The position numbers and the translations under genes are program-made. From Enoplolaimus lenunculus (lineage: Eukaryota; Nematoda; Enoplea; Enoplida; Thoracostomopsidae), in contig JASANG010004131.1 of the NCBI GenBank assembly GCA_030248215.1, forward strand, positions 310,001 to 374,000: 64,000 nt of DNA, given 5' to 3'. The notes under the pieces were generated by a model that saw only the letters and a program-made list of their open reading frames with translations, was not told where the DNA came from and did not search any database. This document shows, piece after piece, positions 23,700 to 33,657 of the stretch; positions within the stretch are counted from its first letter, which is position 1; the number at the start of each line of letters is the position of its first letter.

Positions 23700-23975
23700 T
23701 ACGGCGTAAGCCGTCATGTCGGTTTAGGTAGGAACCGGGTCTTCAGACCTTTCAACTAAGCAGCTGGAAAACGGGTTACGGGTGGTTTAGAACTAGCGAC
23801 CTTCTGTGTGTCAGGCAGACGCTGTTACCACTGCGCCACCTAGCTCGCCTTCAACTACTTTTATTGTCGACCGTCTGCTGCCGGCAAGCATACTATACAA
23901 TCTACATTGCATATATTTCATACGCGCCAGGACAAACATGTCTCACATGCTTACAATTTGAACCGGGAGCAAACC
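23700..23975 (-). mobile_element. tRNA-derived SINE
   Basis: On the minus strand, 23850 to about 23785 reads GGCGAGCTAGGTGGCGCAGTGGTAAC... followed by GGTCGCTAGTTC. These are a good A-box and a decayed B-box of a tRNA-like head. The other end shares ATTGCATATATTTCATACGCGCCAGGAC (in two parts) with the fragments at 22980-23160 and 23540-23620. It is related to the copy at 52060-52290. Confidence 0.7.
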
Positions 23976-24124
23976 GAGTTTGGGGGCTTTGGCCAAGTTC
24001 GAAGTCATCCCTCTCCAGTAGGAATCACCCAGTTATATGCTAATGGATAGGGCATATATATATAGATTTATAAGTAAATTAAATACGGTACCTATATTTA
24101 TTCAAAGTAACCATTTATTTTTAG

Positions 24125-24280
24125 CGACCATGCTGTGGGTACGCGTATCTGATATATCATTATTTGCGCCTCATGATTGTTATTATATTCTATATAACGG
24201 AAAGTGTTTGTACGATGTTTCCCATCTGAATCCGGAATGTTATGTTGAACTGAAACCAAGGCTTAAAGGCGGCAAAGGAG
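24125..24280 (+). CDS. SDE2: SDE2 exon with end of the ubiquitin-like fold and GG-KGG site
   Basis: The exon follows a TTTTTAG acceptor and ends with a GTAAAT donor in phase 1. The next exon supplies GC to complete the glycine of KGGKGG|FGS. The segment [10 protein letters not shown] corresponds to the strand-loop-strand before the conserved LxPRLxGGKGG of the family. Confidence 0.9.
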
Positions 24281-27200
24281 GTAAATATGAGACTGGGCTT
24301 ACCCTCGGTCCGGTATTAACCGTGACTACTTGATATTGCTGTATAAATGTATTCTGTGCAGCAACTGCGACATGCGGAGCGGATGCATGGAAGAAAAATA
24401 AAAAACCTCATGCTGATGCTGCTGATGCCAGGATTCTAACAGGAATTAAGTTTTACCGGAACAGGAACAGGAATTGCAGGAACCGAAACAGGAACAGGAA
24501 CCGGGATTTGATTGTAATTTGCATCACCGAATTACTCTTCGATTTTTTAGAAAACTAGCCAGAAAATGGTTTAAGCGAATTTTCAGCTGTCTTATTATCA
24601 AGTTTTGTGTAACACTAGGGAACGACCGGATCCAAAATTTTGCATATACCGGATCCGAATCCGGATCCGGGTCTTAAAATTTAGATCCGGCCCGGATTCG
24701 GATCCGGATCTTACTAGCTGGATGATTTTTCAATACCTAACGTATATAAAATACAAAAAGGTCAACTGATTGTTTCGCAAAATTAGTCAACAAAACTTAC
24801 AGCAACTAAAAAAAGAAGTCTTTAAAATTTTTATGTTTGTTCTTCTTCCGCAACAACACTGGTCTTCACGTGGATGTCATTAACCTGACATTGCAACAAA
24901 GCATTAACCCTTTCTCACATGAATATTTTCTATTTCCCATGAGACCTACTTTTATGCTAGTATTCGAACTCCAGTGACTGGAGTGGGAGGCGTATACCAT
25001 CACCACGCAGCTATAGGAGCTTGACGCTCGAGCCCGAGGGGCTCTCACGTCTTGTGGTGATTTAGTACCACGTATACGTGTTGCAATTGTTAAACCATGG
25101 TGCGATATATACTATTTAACGTATATACACTGCGCTGAGTTGCCTACAGGCAACTCAATGTGAGAAGGGGTTAATGCTCACACAGGACTTATTAGATTAC
25201 GTACGCATAGTTGAAATACATACACCAATTTTAGTATGTTTTTGTTTGCATATATATCAAATTTCGGATCCGGAGATCCGGTAGTTTATTTTACCGGATC
25301 CGGATTCGGATCCGGATCTTAAAAATTGCAGAGATCCCCCCGGATCCGGATCTCGGATCCGGTCGATCCCAACGTAACACATCAGGTTTTGCCACAAAAC
25401 CGTAAAAATTCCTGTGTTCAATTTTCTCCTGCATGTTTGAATGCAGGAACACGATCAGAAATTGAATTTCTGTAGGAATTATGGCCAGAACAGGAATTCC
25501 GGTGGAACCCTGGCTGATGCATACGTATGTAGTGTAGTGTCTTCATATGTAAAAGCGGTAAAAACATGGAAGAACCAAGATGTATAAGTGTAATGTAGAG
25601 GTTCTAAAGAAGCATAAAAACAGAAAAAACCATGTAGTTGATTGTGAGGCTGCATGGCTCAGAGGTAGCGCGCTGCATTGAGAATCTACCGGCTTTGGGT
25701 CCTGGGATCGAAACCTCTTAACAACGACCCTCATTTTCAACTGCAATCATTCAGAGCGAAAAACTTGTATCCTAGCCTGTCCATCTTATGACAGGATCCA
25801 TTAACTAAAGGTTGACATATGCACCAGGTCTTTAAGCATGTGGTTTTTCAAGTTTGTTTAATACGAATAGTATCTTGGAGTTCATCGTATGATGAATTTG
25901 AACATCTTGTGTAATATTTGCAATAGAAATTCTAAATACAGTTGAATAAAATCTTAATATCCATGTTCAACAGAAATGGAATTTCTATCTTGGACTTACG
26001 ACCATACCGATTTTTATTGCCTGTGCGTAACTAGAGTTATAACAAATCTCGGACCCGGAATTTTGTCAATCAAAGCCCGGATCTGCAGACGGAATGGCGA
26101 AAAAAACCCCGGTCCCGTCTTCAAATTTCTACAATGTATGCCTAAAGTTTTTGAAAGGATACGAAATTTATAGGACAAATAGTTGACGTAGATTTTGTCT
26201 TAAAATAACTTTTCGCTACGAGGTATAGTTTTCGCAGAGTGGGGTATCCAATCCACCCTAGCAGTAGCGAACCTCCGAAATATTAAGTGATGCCGGCCAT
26301 GTCAAGCCGTTCCACGTACGCGCCAGTTGAAGGAAACCTCGAGAGCTAATTGAGCGCAAACCAACCGCATTTTATTTGCACATGAATTCGGTACAAAACC
26401 TTAATTAGAATGCGTCCATATGAAGATAATACATTTCAATTTCGTAATACCCAGACTTGGAATTTTCCAAACTCAAAACCAGGAAATATTTTGTAATTTT
26501 TGAACTAATACTTTTTAGTTCCACCTGCATATGTGAATATACACGTAGTTGTGTATTATGGTTTTAAGTTTTGTTCGACACACCACCGGTTTCATGAAAC
26601 AGTTCGTTTTTGTTAGTATTTAAAATTGCATTGTATTGTCTGATACGATGTTATTTTTTGTTTCATACTGTATAGGACGTTATGCACTGGAAAGACAGCT
26701 CATATATACATACGGAGCTGAACAATAATGTTCCGCGCATTTAATCGAAGTGAACCATGAAGATTGCTTTTATGTAATTGTTTTTAGGCTTTGGATCATT
26801 GCTACGATCGTTTGGAAATCATTGTAGCAAATCCAGCAACCAAGATGCGTGCCGCGATTTAAGTGGGCGGCGATTGAAAGACGTCAACGAAGAGAAAAAG
26901 TACAACACTGCTAAGTCTAATTGTTAGTGTAATAAATGAGAAAACGAAAATTTTATGCTTGTAAATTTTCCGCAGTACAAGTAAAGTTTTATTTTGTTTG
27001 TCACAAACAAAGCCTTATTAGAGTGTGTCGTTTCGTAAAGTTTTGAGTTTTTCGTAACTAGTTCATCATCATCGTTAGTTTATCGTAATTCATGCCATGT
27101 CTTTATAGGCTGAAAGCGTGGATTGCAAAAGCTGCTGAAAGAGAACGCATTCGGCAACAGAAACGAAAGGAGCGACTTGAGAGATTAGCAGCCGTACCGA

Positions 27201-28669
27201 AGCATAATTTCGAAGACGCAGAATATTTTGATACAAAACAAAAGATAATGGAAGATTCGGCAGATGCTGTAGCGTGCGGTACGGTTTTCTTATATGCTCA
27301 GTTAAAAATTTTGCTCACAAATAGGAACACCCTCAAGAGATTTTGTCTGTTTGCCATAAGTAAAACACACTCTGTGATATAAAGCTCGTTTTCAGAAATG
27401 TAAAATCGAATATCCCAATTTCAAAAAGGTTTATTGAAAATTTCAAAGTTTTGCTATTTTTGCACACAAAACATTTTTCTGCTGGTGTTAGATATTTTGC
27501 CTTAAATTGCAAACAAAATCATAAAACATTTTGTCTCTTTTAGCCAAGCTGAATTTTGATGTTTCGGTTAATGTGAATGCGGTTTTAGGTTAGCTTGTTA
27601 GCGACACATTTTCCATTGTAAATTGCATCATAGCTTTAAGAATTGTCTATTTTAGCGATTTCCCAGCCATGTGAAGACTGCAAACCATCGACTAGTGAAT
27701 CATCGGGCCGTGTTCAAATTGGCACAAAGCGAAAACTTCAGGGTACCAAAAAAGGCAAAGAGCCTGCTGCAAAAACATTTCTTTGGTGAGTGCTATTTAT
27801 GCGGAGTTGAGTTTATTACTGCATTTTCCTAGTTGGTAGGGAGTATAGAGCCGCTTTAATTAACTTTCCCAGGTTATAATACATACTCGCTTCCGTAAGT
27901 TACAACTTGGTTTGTATGCTCAGTTTCATTGTGTGGTGGTCAGCGTGATTGGTCCAGAAATTTCTGAGCATAAATATGTATTATACGCCAGTGTAGATGC
28001 TAGATACGTATCTCGCGATTTTGCAAAGGGTCAAAACATGATCCCCAATTCATAGTACAAAGAACTGCCGGTTACCTATTCCGCTCGCTCTGCTTCTTAT
28101 CAGTGTTTTTACGAATTGAGTCAGCTATGCTATTAGTACATAAGATTAATCCCAAAAACCGAAGCATTGTAAGGCACAACACATTTATCGGAAAACCTGA
28201 GTTGCTGAAATGCATGTCTACCGAATACATTTGATGCAATAATTAACACATTTTAAAATACTTCAACTAAGTCGGGCGTAAGTCGTAAAAATGTTAAATA
28301 TGAACGATTTCAAGGTTATGTGGTTTACCGCTACTAAATTGGGGTAAAATTGTAAGCATTTTGGCGTAAATTCAGTTCGAAATGGTTATTAGTTATGTTG
28401 TATAAAATTTACTTTCTTGAAATATTTTCAGGACCGGCATCGATGACGACTTAAGTACAAGTGAAGAAGAATGTGATGCTGACAGTGAATGTAAACAGGC
28501 GACTAGTGAGTCGTAAATTGGTCTATTAATTTCGCCTAACGATAGCTCTGCTGTTGTCCGAAACCTATGTTTCTGCAGACATAATTGGGTAGTTAGTAGC
28601 CTATTTTTTGCAAATACAGCCGCTGTTAAATGCGAAGACTTAAACTCCAACAGTGATAAACGATTATGA
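24125..28669 (+). CDS. SDE2: SDE2 homologue (ubiquitin-fold protein, splicing and genome maintenance), 5' exon not found
   Basis: SDE2 is made with an N-terminal ubiquitin-like fold that is clipped after GG in a GG-KGG motif. The freed C-terminal part acts in pre-mRNA splicing and at replication forks (known for yeast and human). Six exons join in phase: 24125-24280, 26788-26899, 27109-27278, 27656-27785, 28432-28505, 28620-28669. The end of the fold and cleavage site read [20 protein letters not shown]. Then come the hallmark [18 protein letters not shown] and the basic helix [20 protein letters not shown], then a short acidic region ([13 protein letters not shown]). The first ATG is at 24130 and would give 228 residues, but the ubiquitin fold would be short, so an earlier exon is likely. 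The vertebrate C-terminal SAP domain is absent. An alternative end is TAA at 28514-28516 if the last intron is retained. Confidence 0.92.
24616..25372. mobile_element. hAT-like element with CGACCGGATCC ends, middle of three nested
   Basis: The left end TAGGGAACGACCGGATCC and the right end GGATCCGGTCGATCCCAA match as inverted repeats at 16 of 18 positions. The flanks TGTAACAC and CGTAACAC differ at one of 8. CCGGATCC words are stacked inside each end. It carries the 271-bp element at 24904-25174. Confidence 0.85.
24904..25174 (-). mobile_element. piggyBac-like MITE carrying a tRNA-like segment, copy 1
   Basis: It runs from TTAACCCTTTCTCAC to GTGAGAAGGGGTTAA, with TTAA at each edge as for piggyBac insertion. 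On the minus strand it contains GAGCGTCAAGCTCCTATAGC, a TGG..ATGG..TA A-box-like region and AGTTCGAATACTAG (B-box-like). These are shared with copies at 58615-58894 and 59989-60357. The whole element is the innermost of three nested insertions. Confidence 0.75.
25645..25725 (+). mobile_element. tRNA-like repeat (SINE head)
   Basis: It reads GGCTGCATGGCTCAGAGGTA with an A-box (TGGCTCAGAGG) and a B-box-like GGATCGAAACC about 45 bases further on. The stems do not close into an intact tRNA, so it is read as a SINE head rather than a functional tRNA gene. Confidence 0.55.
27877..27988. mobile_element. Small MITE-like hairpin in an SDE2 intron
   Basis: TATAATACATA at the left pairs with TATGTATTATA at the right, about 110 bases overall. 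Inner pairing is GCTCAGTTTC / GAAATTTCTGAGC. It lies in the intron between 27785 and 28432. Confidence 0.5.
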
Positions 28670-30839
28670 TTTTATGAGAACGATTTATTCCAATTAACTT
28701 TTTCAAACATAAATGTAAAGTAAAGTCATCGCAGTTTCCTGATCAACTGCAGCAAGTGAAATTGATAGTATTTCAACTCACTTCAAAGTGTATCGGTGAG
28801 GAATCGGTAATTTCGTTGCACTGCCGATGTCAATACTCGCGAAAAGTGTATTACCGATGCCGATTAATCGGCACAATCTCTACTTCGAACCCTGTGCGTT
28901 TGCTAGCACAGCCTGGATTAGGCTTAGGATTTTGTGAGGCATATATTTAGGCTTACGTTTGGGTTTACGATTTAGGGGTTTTAAGAGTGAATGTCCTAGC
29001 AACATTATAGGCTTTGATAATCACGGTTCTCCCGCAAATTTTATCGAATATATAGGTTTCGAATCTGTATCGCTGTTGAAGAAAAACTAAATACTTAAAA
29101 GTTGTCACAACATAAATATAGGCTTCAAAACTGTTCTGTTGTCCCAGCGTATACGGGCTTTAAAACTGTCCCGGTTGTTTAAACACAAATAAATATTGCC
29201 ATGAATGCGAGATAATGTATTGATTTTCTGCGCTTATGTGCATATTTATTCGTCAGTGCCTGTCTCCGTGATATAAATACTGGAAATTATGTTATTTTTA
29301 TACTCAAAATTAGTTAAAAATCACGTATATATCTCGCAATTTTTCGTTATTAGGTATAATTCACGTATATTTCGCAAATTTTCTGTACAAATGTTGCAAT
29401 TATTGTTCGATATGAAATAAAAATTACGAAATTTGTCTAAGATCCTAAAAATTTCGGTGCATCCACTAATTTTTCTTGAAATTTGAGAAAGCACTGTAAA
29501 TATCTGCATGGCTAAAATTATGTTGGCAGAAAAAGGAAACATTTTGAAACTGTTATACTTCAATATCCGTTTTCCGTTTTCGTTATTTTGATCAGTCTAT
29601 TTTTGCCAGTGATAAAAAACGGTATCTTGTATAATTCAAGCGTTGGTTTGGTGTACATACATTTTGTTTTGATGCGCATGTTTTTACAGTAAAATATATC
29701 TGTTGTGATTCTGAGCTTTGATTACTATAAGTTTGGTGTGCTCATAACTTATGCTTTTCGCAGTCTTGTTTGCTTGGAACTGGTTTCGTATTGAGACGTA
29801 TAAGGTACAGATTATTCATAGAACTGTGATGGCAGTCTGTAATACATACTATCAGAACCTGGTTGAAACAGGAAGTCTGGTTCCGGTAGGGAAATCAGGT
29901 ATTTTTCACTATCTGGATCCGGTAATAAATAAAATTCGAATATTCTAACTGATTTCTCTAAATTGTCCGAGCGTGTATTGCCAAAATTTTAAATTTGTGC
30001 CATACTCCATAAGTTATCGTGTTACTACCTTCTGTATTTGCTTCAAGATTTTGGTATTCTATCCCTACACGATTTTTGAGAAGTACTGATTGATCCCAAA
30101 CTTATGGTATTACGATGAAAAGTTGTGTAGTCACATTAGCTAAATTCAGGACCGGAACTTCGCTTTTCGACCAAGAGTGTTCTTGCATTGGCAATCCTTA
30201 TCCGTCATCACTGCACTATTTTAAGATTGCTTTTCGTTCAGCAGACAAGCAACATCTATCCGGCTGCAATCTGGCCTACTGTATCACGGCTGGACTACAC
30301 TGCCACAAGTTTCGGTACTGGGAGTAGTGTTGTGCAATCACCACTTTTTCTACTTGCCGGTCAGCCAATATACAAATTTAAAAAATTATCAAGCATTTGT
30401 ATAATGATTCGGAGAGCAACAGTAAAAATCAACTTCGAAGCGTATATTTTTTACAAGAAAATAAAGTGCCCCAAAGCTCATATAAAGAAACATGTGGAAA
30501 AGCAGTATGTTTATCTCGCATTCGCATTAAGATATAATACTACGCATAGTTACACACATGTGCAACTGGACTAAGGCTTCTTCGGCCCTTACAGTGCTTT
30601 TTGCTTCCAACTACGCTGACCAATAGAAATTTATTTCACCTCGTTTCTACATATTACAAATTTCTTTCTGATGCAGTTTGGAAATCTATTTTTTGAATGG
30701 TCCTTGCGGAGCATTTTAACTCCTAGTTCCCACTATTATTGTCAAAAAACATTTATACATATGTACTCCAGTGAACCAGTCGAAGTGGGACTACATTTAT
30801 TGAGCGAAGCTCGAACACACGTAAGCAATTAAGGTAATA
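28670..30839. other. Intergenic sequence downstream of SDE2
   Basis: A possible poly(A) signal AATAAA occurs near 29187. A CCGGTA-type fragment at about 29865-29930 is a degraded member of the CAGGGTGC group. The open frame at 30188-30574 resembles nothing I know. No exon could be supported. Confidence 0.45.
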
Positions 30840-31690
30840 TGCCAATTAGTTATTAGCTAACTATTCATTTATCGGTTTTGGAGGTTTGTAAGCAATTTCC
30901 TCAAATTCCTCGCACCCAAAAACCCTTCAGCCACCCTAATAATTTCTGGAATAATTTCAAAAGTCCTAATTTTGTCTTGTCAATTAAGCTGATATGCAAA
31001 TTACCTATTAGCTAACTATTCAATTATCGGTTTTGGAGGTTTTTAAACAATTTATTCAGATTCCTCGCACCCAAAAACCTTCAGTAAACCCTAATAATTA
31101 TTGAAATAATGTAGAAAAGACCTATAGTTTTGTCTTGTCAATTAAGCTAATATGCAAATTAGCTATTAGTTAACTATTCAATTATCCGTTTTGGATGTTT
31201 GTAAACTATTTATTCAAATTCCTCGCACCTAAAAACCTTCAGTAAACCCTAATAATTATTGAAATAATTTAAAAAGTCCTAGTTTTGTCTTGTCAATTAT
31301 GCTAATATGCAAATTAGCTATTAGCTAACTATTCAGTTATCGGTTCTGGATGTTTGTAAACTATTTATTCAAATTCCTCGCACCTAAAACTCTTTAGTGC
31401 TGAAATTATATTGCTGCTAACCTTAATAATTAGTGAAATATTGTAAAAAGTCCTAATTTAGGCTTATAAACTATGCTAATATGCTAATTATCTATTAGCT
31501 AACTGCTCAATTATCGGTTTTGGAGGTTTGTATACAGTCTACGCAGATTCCTCGCTCCCAAAAACCCTTTAATGCTAAAATTAGATTGCTTCTAACTGTA
31601 ATAATTAGTGAAATATTGTGGGAAGTCCTAATTAAGGCTTAAATAATTATGCAAATTAGCATGTAGCTAATAACGGCTTAAAATTTTAAA
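30840..31690. repeat. Tandem array of about 155-bp monomers
   Basis: The landmark CTAACTATTCA recurs at about 30858, 31012, 31170, 31325 and 31499 (spacing 154-174). Each monomer also has CAAATTCCTCGCACC and AATAATTATTGAAATAAT-type blocks. The last two monomers are longer because of an extra AGTGCTGAAATTA segment. Confidence 0.85.
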
Positions 31691-31734
31691 ACCCCAATGC
31701 GAGGTTAACACCCCAGGATAATTGGCTTTCAAAC

Positions 31735-31815
31735 ATAAAAAAGTTAATCAAAATCGGTTCAGCCGGTCCTGAGATTCTTTTCGGACGGGCAGACGGACAT
31801 CCACCTTTCGACCCC
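31735..31815 (+). repeat. Transposon tail motif next to the tandem array
   Basis: It reads AATCGGTTCAGCCGGTCCTGA followed shortly by CGGACGGGCAGACGGACAT. Motifs of this form are common at the 3' ends of repeats in invertebrate genomes, so the preceding array may be part of one element. Confidence 0.45.
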
Positions 31816-32116
31816 CAAGCACAAAACATAAAACGGTTCGGTAGTTTCAACTAATGATTCAATCTTAACATTGACCACAATGATAACAGTAGACAACATT
31901 TTCAGCTAAAAGTTTTAGAATCAAAATCTAAATAAGATTTAGAATATTAAATTGATGAAGTCAAATTTTTTTAGCTTTTTCTGTTATGGTCAGTAGCTGG
32001 CCAGTTATGGTTATTGGCAATGGCCGGTGCACAACATAGCTAGAAAACTCATATCCTCGCGCATTCCTGCTCCTAGATAAAACCTCTGGCCACCGAAGTA
32101 GGGTGAAAACTCACAC

Positions 32117-32456
32117 CAGGGTAGTAACAAGGTCCGGTTTCGGTTCTGAAAAAACCGAATGAAAAACCAAATCCAACACTGTTTGGCAATATGTTTTTTC
32201 ATTTTTAAACAATAAAATTTAAGTAAATTGTTATATAAATCAATATTTTTATTACAGGTTACAAATATCAGGACTGAGGTCGAGTTTGAAATATTAATAC
32301 CAACGTTTAAAGTTATGCTGCTGGCACACGTTGATATTCTGAAACAAATTATAGATATATTTGAAATTCGCAAAATGCAAGTTCGGATTCAGATTCTACA
32401 AATTAGCAATGGATTCGGGGCCGGATTCAGTAGAATCGTGGATTCGGTGCCACCTT
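32117..32456. mobile_element. hAT-like MITE, CAGGGTGC group
   Basis: It starts CAGGGTAGTAACAAGGTCCGG and ends GATTCGGTGCCACCTT, with GATTCGG/CCGGTTTCGG words near the ends. No clear target duplication was found. Confidence 0.5.
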
Positions 32457-33224
32457 AAGAGCGTGTTCAAAGATATTTTTGGAAAGTAGCGTGGTCGAAA
32501 AAGTAAGAAAAAAAACGGGGTCCCGCACCGTCCATTTTCGGATTTCAGAAAACGTCTAGACTTCGGTGGAATCGTAAGTGACTTCTCTAAGTGTAAGTCT
32601 ACAAAAGTCGCCGACACGAAATTTTGTTTTGTACTTTTGGTACAATTTGTTTCCTTAAAATGTATCACTTTAAGCTCTGATGCATAAAATAATTATGGTT
32701 AAAAAGGGCATGCTAGTCGGATGGGCCTCGGGCCTCCTAGTCATACGGGCCCCAGACCGTCTGGTCATTGGGCGCCGGGCATCCCACCACCTTAATCCGG
32801 CCCTGATAAGTATTTTTCCGGTTCCCGTATTTTTTAACTTTTCGGTTCCGGTATCTTATAATTCCGGTTGTACCCTGATCAGAACGCAACTAAATGTCTA
32901 TAGTATCTGAATACAACTGAAGGTTTGGTTCCCGCCGTACAAAAATCTGTTAAAAATGCTCTAAATTGTTTTAATTGGACAGAATTTAATCTTATTAAAA
33001 GAAATCAGTAAAAACTGGCAAACTTTCGTTTTCAATTCCACAATTTTGCACTTTTGTTCAATTCCGCGTATTAAACAAGTGCATATATGTAAGCGAGGTT
33101 TTAGAATAAAAAGTACAAAAACGAATAAGTTTAAATTTATTTGGAAATTTTCCCAAATTATGCGCCAACATTTACAGTTTTGATACGTATTTTCCAGAGT
33201 AACGTTTTCAACATATCACAGAGT

Positions 33225-33657
33225 ATGGTTGTGTTAACAAGCGATCTGTTGTCTAAAGATGAAGCTACAAGTATTGCAGATATTTTATGCGGTGCTTTCC
33301 TGCGTGAGTTATCACCGTTAGTCCGTTCTGGTCAGTGCGTCAGCGGAAAAAATTTTGAACAATTGAAAAATAATGGTATCGAAGTATTACGCTTTGCCGC
33401 GTCTCACATGATCACTGGCCGCTTGACTGAACGCATTTCGCAGTTGGTACGCGAAATTGGAGCAATGTTTGGAATGGACTGTTGTTATCCAGTAGCTGGT
33501 TCGGATGGCGTTGCGTTGAATTCGATTTCAAATTGTCAAACAAAACTACTAGCAATTGATTTAGCGTCGGGGATTGTAAAATATGCTCACGATTGTGACA
33601 CGACAAAGAAGTGTCTTGTCGATGTTAGTGTTGGAAAGACAATAAAGAACATGACAG
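33225..33657 (+). CDS. TARBP1: TARBP1 exon 1 (N-terminal helical region)
   Basis: The first in-frame ATG is at 33225, starting [19 protein letters not shown]. The frame is open further upstream without an ATG, and a TTTTCCAG precedes position 33199, so a non-coding leader exon may be spliced on there. The exon ends before GTGAGC in phase 1. The segment [14 protein letters not shown] aligns loosely with the start of the human protein. Confidence 0.8.

Larger units (their letters stand above)
24429..25512. mobile_element. hAT-like element, outer of three nested, perfect 8-bp target duplication
   Basis: It starts CAGGATTCTAACAGGAATT and ends GGAATTCCGGTGGAACCCTG. GCTGATGC stands on both sides (24421-24428 and 25513-25520). 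GGAACAGG/CAGGAATT words repeat near both ends. Without its passenger (24616-25372) it is about 327 bp, so it is a MITE. Confidence 0.85.
24281..26787 (+). other. SDE2 intron with nested transposons
   Basis: It is bounded by the GTAAAT donor and a TGTTTTTAG acceptor. It contains three elements nested inside each other (24429-25512) and a tRNA-like repeat at 25645-25725. The remainder, 25740-26787, shows nothing I recognise. Confidence 0.8.

Noticed and set aside
23107-23709. Open frame of 200 codons on the plus strand
   Set aside because: It runs through a SINE fragment and a CCGGAT-rich hAT-like element. Its length comes from repeated words without stops.
25645-25725. Functional tRNA gene on the plus strand
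   Set aside because: The stems do not close and the B-box is altered (GGATCGAAACC).
30188-30574. Open frame of 128 codons between SDE2 and TARBP1
   Set aside because: No similarity that I can recognise, and no splice or start context that sets it apart from chance.
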